A DNA stretch of 64,000 nt from Patiria miniata (lineage: Eukaryota; Echinodermata; Asteroidea; Valvatida; Asterinidae), in assembly GCF_015706575.1 (NCBI RefSeq), contig NW_024037074.1, positions 19,209,334 through 19,273,333 of the forward strand. The letters run 5' to 3'. The position numbers and the translations under genes were made by a program. Positions 23,801-31,808 of the stretch are shown here, one piece after another (within the stretch, counting starts at the first letter, position 1; each line of letters starts with the position of its first letter). The notes below the pieces were generated by a model that saw only the letters and a program-made list of their open reading frames with translations, was not told the DNA's origin and did not search any database.

Positions 23801-26800
23801 GGATGGGAATGGAGATCATTGAAGCACTGGTCAGGGGATTCCCAAATTAGCTGTCCTAATCAGTAAAGGATGTCATCAAGTAAGTGAAGAGGCGGGGTTG
23901 TGACAACTTCAGGTGGGGCGGGCAGGGCGGGGCAGGATGGGAATGGAGATCATTGAAGCACTGATCAGGGGATTCCCAAATTAGCTGTGCTAATCTGTAC
24001 AGGATGTCATCAAGTAAGTGAAGAGGTTGTGATGGCTTTGGGCGGGGCAGGGCGGGGCAGGGCGGGGCAGGATGGGAATAGAGACCATGTATTAAAGCAC
24101 TGGTCAGGGGATGCCCAAACTAACTGTGCTAATCTGCAAAGGATGTGTTCCAGTAACTAAAGAGGCGGGGTTGTGATAACTTGGGGTGGGGCAGGGCGGG
24201 GCAGGATGGGAATGGAGATCATGTATTGAAGAACTGGTTGGGGGATTCCCAAACTAGCTGTGCTAATCTGTACAGGATGTCATGAAGTAAGTGAAGAGAT
24301 TGTGATGACTTTGGGCGGGGCAGGGTGGGGCAGGGCGGGGCAGGAGTACATGGAGAGTTTTGCAATAAGCAGCACCCTATATGTCAGTTGATTTCTAGCA
24401 TTCCCTCTCCCAAATATAAAAAAAATGTACAAAACATTGCTTCCATACTCCAAATACAAACTTTTCGGGGGTACTACTAATATTATTTCTTGATTTTTTT
24501 GTGCAGTTAACGGAAGAATCTCTCACACATTTAGGAACTCACAGTCCCCACTTGACAACCCTGAATGTCCAAGGGTGCCAGGTAAGTTAAGCTTGAGTCA
24601 CCGTGTCTCATCTTCAGCTTACAGTACCCTGTTTAAAAACAACTTGTCCTTGAGTTTTCATTTGGAGTTAAACTTGAAGCGTAAGAGAGAACCTTTAACC
24701 CTCCTATGCAAACATACATTCTGTGCCAAGTTGTCCTTTCAGTCAAAATCAATCAAGTGACTATTTTCAACAGTTAAGAGCTCCCTGCTTACATAAAGCA
24801 GGGCTGACTGGCTGTGACTGTTTATGTAACTTGATGCAGCTGCTCTTCGACCGTAAGTGATTGATAAGACAGCTCTGCCTACCAGTTGCCTGCTTTTGTT
24901 TGACTGAATTTGACTAGTCAGAGTGCTTGCTTGTAATATGATCCGATTGTTGGTGACTAGCGTGTATAAAAGGCATGGTAGGGAAGTGGGTTGAGTTTTT
25001 GACTGTCTGTGACTGTTCAAACAGCAGGAGGGTTAAAGTATTTTTAAATGTGGTTTAGAACAAGCAATCATTGCATTTTCACCTAAAACTCTTACCAATT
25101 CAGTGAGCTTTAGCTCGTGGGCCTCTAAAGTTTATGAGGATATAAAAAATTGGAATTTTATTTCCCCAATTTTGTTCAGTTGATGACAGACGAGGGCATG
25201 CAGAAACTCGCGCGGGGCTGCAGCAAACTACAGTCACTATGCCTATCGGGTTGCACACACCTCACAGATGCAACGCTAGTAGCTCTGAGTAACTTCTGCC
25301 ATAAACTCAGGTAAGATCACAACTTTTTGGCTCGACTCTTGTCCTAAATCCCTCGGCAGTTTGGTTGGGAGCCCCTCTGGGTCCAACGCTGCGCAGGAAC
25401 CTAATGGTACATTCTTTTGGGGTAGTAAAGCCTGGGTTCGGCCTTAAAGGTAATGTACATCATTGGCTTTTGCTGTAATTTTCAGAAATGAAATATTTGA
25501 GGGGTTAGTATAATAGATCAAATACTGTTATACTGACAAGTTTGAAGTTTTGTGTTCGAAAATGCTGGAAAAACCAAGAAAAACAAATATGTTCAAGTAG
25601 TCTGGTTCCCTGACTCCACTAAAGATGAAATGAATCAATTTATTGATGCCCGAAAATTGTAAGGTAAGGAAACCAGTCTAGCTGGCCTGCACCCGTTCAT
25701 GAACATGTAACCAATAGCAAACAAAATTTGGACTGAAAAAAAGGTAAATTTGGAGCAGTAGTTAAAAAATAGTTAGTTTTTTCCAACGGTGGTCGGCCGA
25801 CCATCGTTGGAAATTTATACAAAATACTACTTTTCTTGAAAATGACTTCACACCAGGTGCCATAATTTTACAGGATGCTTTAGACTTTCATTTACCAACA
25901 TCCTATTTAGGTATTTCATAAAAATTTGGTAGTTTTGTTTTCCAATGTTTGCAAATGTATATTCCCTTTAACCTTTTTTTCACTAGCCAGCCGGGCTACT
26001 GAAACAAACTCTTAACTAGCCTGCGGCATTTTCACTAGTCTGCATGTTTTTCTCTTATAGAGTGTCTCATAAACAACAATGTGCATACATGTAAAACGTG
26101 TATCCCGAGGCAATCTTGTCAGTGTTTTTAATAAACCGATCTAATAATTTAACCGAAAACGTGAATAAAATTTGACACAAATTGATGCAGGTTTGCTTTC
26201 TGAATTTATTGATTTATTTCTTGCTGTCCTTTCAGCTTTGCCGTAGCTCAATAATTTTTGACTCGCCAGCCGGGCTACTTTAATTAGGAATAGCTTGACT
26301 AGCCCGCCCCTGTTTTCTACTAGAATTTGTTAGCGGAGTACCGCTAAAGTCAAGCCCTGAGTAAAGCAAAGTCTTTCGCAAGTCAATATGGCCCATCAGG
26401 CTGGCATTTAACTCCTGTTTACTTGGCATGAAATGACTGAGAATATTTCTATTGGACGGACTTGTGATTTACTTGTAACCGGACTTGTGATGGACTCGAT
26501 TACAACACTGTCAAACAATGCAATTTGTTTAACTTGGACATATTTTAAATGTTACCTATTTTTTCTTTTTTTTTAACAGAACATTGGAAGTGGCCAGTTG
26601 CTCACAATTTACAGACAATGGCTTTCTAGCCTTAGCGAGAGTGAGTGAACCATAGCATTCAAACACTTATTTTTAAGAAATTGTAATACGATAAGTTGGA
26701 ATAAATTTGGAAAAATTATTCATTGTGATTTTCAAACCACTTGGCACCATTAAACCATATTGTATACGTCAAAAGGTTAAAGATGTGTGGTTGTAATTTT

Positions 26801-29388
26801 TGTGTCAATTAGCTGCCTCTGCATTCATGCAATATCTGCTCTCTTTTTTACAGACGTGTTCAGAATTAGAAAGAATGGATCTTGAAGAGTGCTCATTGGT
26901 AAGATTTCCACAGCATCTGATATTTTCTTAAAGCCTGAATGTTTTTTTTCAAAAAAGTGTGGAAATTTCCTGTTTTTTTTTTTTTTTAAACCTGTTCCCA
27001 ATAACATGACAGGCATTAAAATTTTGTTTTAATGTTAAAAGAAAAAGAAAATAAACAATTGTGAAAAAAAAATCAAAATTGATTCTTGAAAAAAAGCATC
27101 TGATATTAAAGCATTGTGTAAGATTTAATTCTGACCAAACTTTGGAATCATTGTAGCATTTCCCTTGGTGTGTTACTTCTAAAAATCTCAACATTTTTGT
27201 TTGTTCTTGTTTCAGATTACCGATTCCACACTGTTGCACCTGGCCAATGGTTGCCCGTCCCTGCAAGAACTGGTAGGCGTTGCTCCCTTGTAGGGCTGTG
27301 CACTTTCAAGTAGTTTAGTACTCGACAAATTCAAATTTTGATTTGATTGAATATTCAAGTAGTCGAAACACGTTGAGTCACTGATCAAGTTTTTACATGC
27401 GCCAGCCTTGAAATAAGCCATTTGCTAATAACCTATACCCTTTGTGAGTTACATTTGAATAACATCTGGTACAATGACTTGTTCATAATGGACGTCTGCA
27501 CTAGAAAGCAGGATGTCATGGGTTCGAGTCCCACCCGAGTGATTTTTTTCAAAACTCGGGAAGTAACACACTTGAGTGTACAGTGTTTATACATCGGTTT
27601 TAACTTTGAATTCTCCAGACCAAAGGCACTGTTGCTGTATCACATGATTCGGGGCAAGCTCTTGCATAGTTACGTAAGAGACGCTCAGCATCAATACATT
27701 GCTCACAATGGGTGAGAATGGCACAAAGACACTAGACCATGCCGGAGCTGGGGGTTGCTAGCATAAGGCTTGCCCTGAATCACGTGATATAGTAACAGTC
27801 TCTTTGGGCTGGAGAATTCAAAGTTAAAATGTGCCCAGTATTTGATCAAGTCAGGGTACCAGATGTTACTCTAATATAATTCGCAAATGGCTTATTGCAT
27901 CAAAGATTCACAGTGAGCTTATTAGAATATTGAGAACATTATTCTGTATCAATGTATGTTTTCAAAGTGCTGACTGGTTGTGACAAATTTTTTAAAATGC
28001 AAATTACAACTGCTTTTCCTCACGGAAACTCTAAAATCATGCATTTTATAGTGACTGTTGACAAAAAAACCCAATGAAACAGACAAAATTGCCAAAGCTG
28101 TATGTTATGCTTGAAATAATAAAAAAAAGTTGGAGGATTTTGCAGGATTGAGGTTGCATCCTAGCAAAAATGCCTCTAAGTTAGATTTAATTCTGTTCTG
28201 TTTTCCATTGAGGTTTATAAAAAATCTCATCTCGTCTCTCCCATCAGAGTTTCTCCCACTGCGAGCTGATCACAGACGAGGGCATCCGGCACATAGGCAC
28301 CAGCGCCTGCGCCACGGAGCACCTGCAGGTCATCGAGCTAGACAACTGTCCCCTGATCACGGACGTGTCGCTAGAACACCTGATGGGTTGCCAGAGCCTG
28401 CAGAGGATAGAGCTGTACGACTGCCAGTTGATTACAAGGGCTGGGATAAGGCGGCTAAGGGTAAGAAATAGGCTTCGTCTAAACTCTTTGGCTACGGCTG
28501 TCTGTGGCTTCATCTGCTTCCATAGGAGCATGTGTAATTGCAAGCCAGCAAGCCGTAGTCAAGTATAAATGTGGAAGTGGCTAGGTAAATTTTTCTTTTA
28601 GCTGCTAAGCAAAGAAATGTACTAAACACCACCAAAAAAAATAAAAAAAATATATAAGTACATTGCTTTTGAGAACCAATAGGAAACATGACATGTTCCG
28701 TGTAACTGGTCAAGGGGGGGGGGGGGACATACCTTGATCAGAATGTCAGCGGCGTGGGGTTGGAGCCTGGTTAAGAGCCCCGGAAAATTTGGGATTTTAG
28801 ACGCTGTGTGGTGCGATCTGAGGCAATTTCTGACCACTTTAACCATTTTTTTTTTAAGTAAAAGATTTTTATTCGGGGACGAAAAGGTGGAGGGGGGGGG
28901 GGACAAACGATATATCCCCCCATTTCAAAAGTGGGGGGGGGGGGGGGGGGGGGAACATGTCTCTCCCGTCCCCAACCGATTGGCGTGCAGTTTTCTGCTT
29001 TTATGAAATTGGAACCTGAAATGATCGAGACTTTTTAGAAGCCTAACTCTCAACATCTCAGTTTTTTTGTTGTGTCATTTTTCCGCTGCTTTACTGAAAA
29101 GAAATTGACTGTACTCGTGGATTGTTTGATGGATAATTGTGTTAAACGACACAACAAAGGTAGATTTGTCGTCCAGATTACCAGAAATGCTCAAGTTCTG
29201 CCCATTTCAAAGTCACGTTTCCTATTTTTTTCTGTTTCATCTCAAATATTTTCCCCACTTTTTTCTCTTTCTCTCTCCAGGCACAGCATCCTGATGTCAA
29301 AGTCCAAGCCTATTTTGCACCCGTTACTCCGCCCCCTTCAGTGGGAGGGGGTAGGCCACGGTACTGTAGATGTTGCACAATAATCTAG
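11387..29388 (+). CDS. FBXL20: F-box/LRR protein, FBXL2/FBXL20 orthologue (whole gene, 14 coding exons)
   Basis: Predicted substrate receptor of an SCF (SKP1-CUL1-F-box) E3 ubiquitin ligase. Coding segments: 11387-11404, 12536-12594, 19029-19083, 20489-20563, 20956-21050, 22023-22187, 23616-23739, 24507-24581, 25180-25310, 26580-26640, 26854-26898, 27216-27272, 28248-28460, 29281-29388. They total 1281 nt: 426 residues plus TAG, against about 423 (FBXL2) and 436 (FBXL20) in human as I recall. All splice phases agree. The F-box lies at about residues 18-60 (IFSYLDVVSLCRCAQVSKAW), followed by cysteine-type LRRs to about residue 390, the family signature YFAPVTPPPSVGG, and a C-terminal CTII prenylation box. 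Vertebrate FBXL2 is geranylgeranylated through CVIL, so membrane association is inferred. It could be the single pre-duplication orthologue of FBXL2 and FBXL20; the symbol is a family assignment. The identity is secure; exon 1 is the weakest part. Confidence 0.93.
12536..12594 (+). CDS. FBXL20: FBXL exon 2 (N-terminus, start of F-box)
   Basis: Encodes about residues 7-26, including DDECLINSKLPKEDTLR, which aligns with the DEGLINKKLPKELLLR stretch of human FBXL2. TTTAG acceptor and GTAAGG donor. It ends in phase 2; the arginine codon is completed by the first base of exon 3. Confidence 0.88.
12895..13115 (+). repeat. Probable dispersed repeat
   Basis: Contains GGGGAAAACCCATGGAATCA and AGGGACTGAAATCCCAATCC, a phrase I know as common in repetitive DNA of aquatic invertebrates. 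Only one copy in this window, so boundaries are approximate. Confidence 0.35.
13492..13777 (+). mobile_element. MITE with CCTCCGCCAAGG termini
   Basis: Begins AACCTCCGCCAAGG and ends CCTTGGCGGAGGT, inverted ends about 285 bp apart. The interior has CATGCAAATCCGTCCAAAAC and an ACAAACAAACAAAC simple repeat. Non-coding; FBXL intron 2. Confidence 0.75.
13974..14405 (+). mobile_element. MITE family A, copy 2 (3' truncated)
   Basis: Starts in TTTAAAGGGAATATACCACA and carries the family's GGTTCCCTGAC and GGTCAGCCGACC landmarks, but lacks the 3' terminus seen in the other copies. A poly-G run of about 13 interrupts it. Confidence 0.75.
14406..16570. other. FBXL intron 2, no further exon seen
   Basis: Non-coding. 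Contains C runs at about 14520-14532 and 14802-14823, TACATGTACATGT stretches and no credible exon. Confidence 0.5.
16571..17092 (-). mobile_element. MITE family A, copy 3
   Basis: Reverse orientation, 522 bp like copy 1, with TTAA at 16571-16574 and 17089-17092 and both inverted ends intact. It shares its right-hand TTAA with element B1. Confidence 0.85.
17089..17651 (-). mobile_element. MITE family B, copy 1
   Basis: TTAA-bounded element whose ends read TTTAAGGTAGAGTAAATCAT on one side and the complement of TTAAAGGTAGGGCAG on the other. Shares GTGCTTAAC and CTCGGAATATACAGCATTC phrases with copies at 44961-45603 and 51416-51600. Confidence 0.75.
17652..18159. other. FBXL intron 2, nothing recognised
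   Basis: AT-rich non-coding stretch between element B1 and element D1. No exon or repeat resolved. Confidence 0.5.
18160..18580 (+). repeat. TTAA-flanked element, family D1, with internal subrepeats
   Basis: Starts TTAACCCTAACTCCCTAG and ends GGTTAAGGTTAA. The interior repeats CCTCAATCCTGCAAAATCCT at irregular spacing. Confidence 0.75.
19029..19083 (+). CDS. FBXL20: FBXL exon 3 (F-box core)
   Basis: Encodes IFSYLDVVSLCRCAQVSK, the SKP1-binding F-box core, nearly identical to vertebrate FBXL20. CTCCAG acceptor and GTAGGT donor. It follows a 6.4-kb intron rich in MITE copies. Confidence 0.95.
19776..19862 (-). other. tRNA-like SINE head with duplicated D arm
   Basis: The minus strand reads GGCTCAGTTGGTAGAGC (D arm), an anticodon-like hairpin with loop ATGGCAA (would be GGC, alanine), then GGTTCAAACCCCACCCG (T-arm-like). 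The acceptor ends do not pair, so this is a tRNA-derived element rather than a gene. The D-arm block is repeated in inverse orientation at 19848-19862. Confidence 0.55.
20489..20563 (+). CDS. FBXL20: FBXL exon 4 (end of F-box)
   Basis: 25 complete codons beginning AWNQLALDGSNWQKVDLF. This is the conserved segment linking the F-box to the first leucine-rich repeat. TTTTTAG acceptor and GTGAGA donor. Confidence 0.95.
20956..21050 (+). CDS. FBXL20: FBXL exon 5 (first LRR)
   Basis: Encodes GKVVEHISKRCGGFLKNLSL followed by the first cysteine-type LRR. It ends in phase 2 (AA), so the codon completed by exon 6 reads asparagine. GTAAGT donor. Confidence 0.95.
21290..21640. repeat. G/C-run repeat (GGATCC/poly-G type)
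   Basis: Several G or C runs of 7-12 bases, with AAGGCTGGATCCAGAAC and CTTGGATCTGCCG, like the repeats at 10120-10420. It sits in FBXL intron 5. Confidence 0.6.
22023..22187 (+). CDS. FBXL20: FBXL exon 6 (LRRs 2-3)
   Basis: Encodes TFAQNCRNIEILRMSDCKKI and the next repeat with LDSCTSITDQALKYL, matching the human FBXL2/20 repeats. TTCCACAG acceptor and GTAGCA donor; ends in phase 2. Confidence 0.95.
23616..23739 (+). CDS. FBXL20: FBXL exon 7 (LRR; parent of the intronic array)
   Basis: Encodes SDGCHNLSYLNVSWCGLSDN and the start of the next repeat, ending GCHQ in phase 0 with a GTAAGT donor at 23740. The last 63 nt of this exon, its donor and the start of intron 7 recur four more times downstream (see the array at 23740-24345). 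Confidence 0.95.
23740..24345 (+). repeat. Tandem array of exon 7 3' end + donor + G-rich tract
   Basis: Four degenerate copies of the last 63 nt of FBXL exon 7 follow the real exon, with their ATTGAAG-type starts at 23818, 23952, 24091 (ATTAAAG) and 24225; real exon 23677. Spacing is 141, 134, 139 and 134 bp. Copies 1, 2 and 4 keep GTAAGT donors at 23880, 24014 and 24287; copy 3 has GTAACT at 24153. Each unit also has a GGGGCGGGGCAGG-like tract able to form G-quadruplexes. Confidence 0.92.
24507..24581 (+). CDS. FBXL20: FBXL exon 8 (LRR)
   Basis: 25 codons, LTEESLTHLGTHSPHLTTLN plus VQGCQ: a full LRR step, equivalent to the human segment LEDEALKYIGAHCPELVTLN. GTGCAG acceptor and GTAAGT donor. 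Confidence 0.94.
24695..25036 (+). mobile_element. MITE family C, copy 1
   Basis: 342 bp, from TTAACCCTCCTATGC to GCAGGAGGGTTAA, so inverted ends inside TTAA. Non-coding. Related copies at 56917-57245 and 63912-64000. Confidence 0.8.
25180..25310 (+). CDS. FBXL20: FBXL exon 9 (LRRs)
   Basis: Encodes LMTDEGMQKLARGCSKLQSL and then CLSGCTHLTDATLVALSN, matching the human region around SLCASGCSNITDAILNAL. It ends in phase 2, and the next exon completes arginine. Confidence 0.95.
25444..25971 (+). mobile_element. MITE family A, copy 4
   Basis: 528 bp, TTAA-bounded, with the GGTTCCCTGAC and GGTCGGCCGACC landmarks. The left end is mutated (AGGTAATGTACATCATTGGC). Confidence 0.8.
26580..26640 (+). 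CDS. FBXL20: FBXL exon 10 (LRR)
   Basis: Encodes TLEVASCSQFTDNGFLALAR, equivalent to human ILEVARCSQLTDVGFTTLAR. The acceptor follows a long T tract; GTGAGT donor. Confidence 0.95.
26854..26898 (+). CDS. FBXL20: FBXL exon 11 (short LRR exon)
   Basis: 15 codons, TCSELERMDLEECSL, equivalent to human NCHELEKMDLEECV. TTTACAG acceptor and GTAAGA donor. Confidence 0.95.
27216..27272 (+). CDS. FBXL20: FBXL exon 12 (LRR)
   Basis: 19 codons, ITDSTLLHLANGCPSLQEL, equivalent to human ITDSTLIQLSIHCPRLQVL. TTTCAG acceptor and GTAGGC donor; phase 0 at both ends. Confidence 0.95.
27412..27899. mobile_element. Foldback element with nested SINE
   Basis: Left end AATAAGCCATTTGC, right end GCAAATGGCTTATT. 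Further paired arms are AACATCTGGTAC / GTACCAGATGTT, CTTTGAATTCTCCAG / CTGGAGAATTCAAAG and CATGATTCGGGGCAAGC / GCTTGCCCTGAATCACG. The left arm is interrupted by the tRNA-derived segment at 27480-27590. Confidence 0.75.
27480..27590 (+). repeat. tRNA-derived SINE fragment (nested)
   Basis: GTCATGGGTTCGAGTCCCAC (B-box-like), then GAAGTAACACACTTGAGTG. Plus-strand counterpart of 2688-2836. Confidence 0.55.
28125..28172 (-). repeat. Family D1 fragment
   Basis: GGAGGATTTTGCAGGATTGA and GCATCCTAGCAAAAATGCC match the 5' end of family D1 in reverse. Lies upstream of FBXL exon 13. Confidence 0.6.
28248..28460 (+). CDS. FBXL20: FBXL exon 13 (last LRRs)
   Basis: 71 codons, the largest exon and clearly GC-richer than its flanks. 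It contains SFSHCELITDEGIRHIG, VIELDNCPLITDVSLEHL and RIELYDCQLITRAGIRRLR, close to identical with vertebrate FBXL20. Confidence 0.96.
28700..28955. repeat. Poly-G repeat in last FBXL intron
   Basis: G runs at about 28714-28726, 28892-28902 and 28933-28952, with T and A runs between. No exon seen. Confidence 0.6.
29281..29388 (+). CDS. FBXL20: FBXL exon 14 (C-terminus, CAAX box, stop)
   Basis: Encodes AQHPDVKVQAYFAPVTPPPS, a glycine/arginine stretch and the final CRCCTII before TAG. The last four residues, CTII, fit a CAAX prenylation motif at the same place as CVIL in FBXL2. Acceptor CTCTCTCCAG. I saw no canonical AATAAA in the next 1.5 kb, so the end of the 3' UTR is not placed. Confidence 0.95.
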   Translation, partial: AQHPDVKVQAYFAPVTPPPSVGGGRPRYCRCCTII

Positions 29389-30463
29389 ATACACTCCCCC
29401 CTCCCCCCTCCCCCTCCCCCCAGCAGAGATCCACACTTTGGAAATATAATATTACAAAAACAAGTTTGAAACGCTCGCCTCTGAATTACATGTTGTCCCT
29501 GGATAATGTCAATTTGAGATGGTACTACTAGCAAGCAAAACCGCTGTTCGTATATAATGCCATGAATATGTCAAAATAAGTCTGAATTTTATGATGTTTA
29601 CAGAGTCTCCTGTTTGGTCATGTGTTTCGGTCCTCTTGAAACGTTACAGAAAAGTCCTGTCATTTGTGAGGTTGACAAAGTTTTAGCTTCGAAAGCAAAT
29701 CGAATCCAGTCCTTTTAAAATCCGATTGAACGTCACTTGAACTTCAATGAGACATATTTAAAAAAAGATACAAAAATAATCCTGCTAGCATTCTTAACCA
29801 TCTTTACGCTATTGAGTGGAAGTTGTTTTAAAATTGTAAGAAAAGTACAAAATAAGTGGTTAACGTCAACTAGAGATCACTCAAAACTGGAAAGTGGAAT
29901 TTCTTTGGAAAGTAAAACTACTAATTTCACTTAATATCACCCCCTCTCTCCCAGGATTTGAAAGGTTACACATTTTTCGCAACTATTTTTGAAAACACAT
30001 AACTTTTTTTTGCGTCTGAAAATTAAAGTTGTTGGATTGAGTTGGGTTTTCTTACGATTGTAGAAATTTTTTGTCTTTGGCGATTTTTTTTTTTTTTTTT
30101 TACATTCAGAAATATTTTGTTTGTGATACATGCAGGGTTTCTTGGTGAGTTAAATTGCCACAAATTAAAATTGTACCATGTTTTGTCATGTTGCATTGGA
30201 GATGAAGTAATGTGGGACGCAAAAACCTTTCTCCCTTTTTTCCAATATATTTTATGATATCATGCACATTTAGTTGTACAAGAAATCTAATCTTGATTAA
30301 CAAAACTGAAATTTTACAGACAGAACATTTTAAATGGTTTTAACATCTTTAACCGGATTCTTTTTTATTGGAAAGATTTATATTGAGAACGTTAATTTTC
30401 TTTGCTGTAAGACAAGTTCAAAGCAGGCAGAGGTCTTTTTGTTTAAGCAGTTCAGATGGAATA
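29389..30463 (+). other. FBXL 3' UTR and downstream, no further gene seen
   Basis: Begins with a C-rich tract at 29395-29421, then AT-rich sequence. No AATAAA; ATTAAA occurs at 30022 as a possible weak polyadenylation signal. No exon recognised. Confidence 0.4.
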
Positions 30464-30918
30464 CAGTGGAATGTCGCTGTAGCGAACACCGCTTTACCGA
30501 ACATTCGGCTATACCGAACATCATCCTTGGCTCCCGATTTTTGTGTACAAAACGTGACGAACATTGTTGTTCGAAGATGTCGACAGAAGAGTGACAAATG
30601 GTTTTATTTCCCCAAGGAATAGAAGGGAAAAGCCACCCGTGTAAGCTCAAAAACTGTGTAATTACATGATTCAATAGTTGCACGTGTTCAAAGTCGTCTT
30701 TCAGTAACTACCAGGGCATACAGGGTGAAGTTCTGCTGACGGAATTGAAAAGATGAATGGGCTTGACTCAGCGTGCTGTTTGTAAGTGCCACTACACTAT
30801 AACAATGGTCAAAAGAGGGCGCCACTAATGTGTGAAAACCATACCGCTATACCGAACGATCACTGTTACCAACAATTTCTGCGGATCCCGCGATGTTTGT
30901 TATAGCGACGTGCCACTG
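30464..30918. mobile_element. pogo/Tigger-like MITE
   Basis: TA-flanked. The left end is CAGTGGAATGTCGCTGTAGC and the right end is the complement of CAGTGGCACGTCGCTATAAC. Repeated TATACCGAAC motifs inside. These ends match the CAGTGGAACCTCGCTATAAC-like termini of the Tigger/pogo group. 455 bp, non-coding. Confidence 0.75.
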
Positions 30919-31019
30919 TAGTCAATCTTTGTAACTGTTAAGTGATTGAGTTTTAAATTTCTAGTGAGTGTTTAGAATTTTTGGCGATGACGTATCCTAG
31001 GTGGAGTACACGGATTTCG

Positions 31020-31290
31020 CATATTCTTGGGTCAAAACTTGTCGTCGTATATTGCATACACAATAACCCGCGGCTGCGAGAGGGCGTTATCATGACGAAC
31101 CGCTACAGTAGTATGCATGCGATGGAAAATGGACCGTAATAACCTGCAGAAGTAGCGCATGCGCACTAATTTCCCCCATTTTTCGGGGGAGATTTTGCAA
31201 GATTCCCAAGACAACGGTTTGTCGTGACAACACCATCGTGCGGCAACGTCTTGATCGAAAACTAATTTTCGCATTGCGACAAATCACGAC
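31020..31290. promoter_or_regulatory. Orphan CpG-rich segment with perfect NRF1 site
   Basis: A local rise in CpG within AT-rich intergenic DNA. It contains GCGCATGCGC at 31155-31164, the palindromic NRF1 consensus, usually found at CpG promoters. No first exon could be assigned on either strand. Confidence 0.3.
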
Positions 31291-31399
31291 ACAAAGAATT
31301 ATTTATCCAGATGAAAGACTTGACTAGATGAAGTGCGGAAAGTACGATTAGGGAAACAGGGATATCACAACTAATACATTTGACTTTTGATTCGCAATA

Positions 31400-31808
31400 C
31401 AGGGTGAGTAAAAAAGAAAAACCCAAATGTCGGGACCATTGTTTTAGTGAAGTACTGCATGTAGCGCTCTCAAAATCTGGGATATGAAAGCCCAATTCAT
31501 TAGGTGTGCGTTCTTTCAGCAAAACGAAAACAATTCACATTCATCCTTATGTCATTTGTTTTCGTTTTGCTGAAAGAACACTTTAACTTTTTGTGATCCG
31601 TTGACAAAACCTTAAAAACTCTGTAACTTGAAAAGTACATGAGTGATTTGAATGATTCTTGTACTAAAAGAAAGCTTATGAATTCTAAAATTTCATTTCT
31701 GAATACTGAAAGAAAGCTTTCACATCCTAGATTTTGAAAGTGCACATGCAGAACTTCACTGAAACAATGGTCTCGACATTTGGGGCTCGTTTTTTTTTAC
31801 TCACCCTG
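31400..31808. mobile_element. TA-flanked MITE (CAGGGTGAGT family), copy 1
   Basis: TA target duplication, ends CAGGGTGAGTAAAAAA and its complement, Tc1/mariner-like in layout. An internal hairpin has about 25-bp arms: CTTTCAGCAAAACGAAAACA at about 31512 pairs with TGTTTTCGTTTTGCTGAAAG at about 31557. Confidence 0.8.

Noticed and set aside
23760..24345. Extra complete coding exons of the FBXL gene
   Set aside because: The repeated blocks lack a proper acceptor and carry substitutions; only the donor side is preserved, so they are not full exons.
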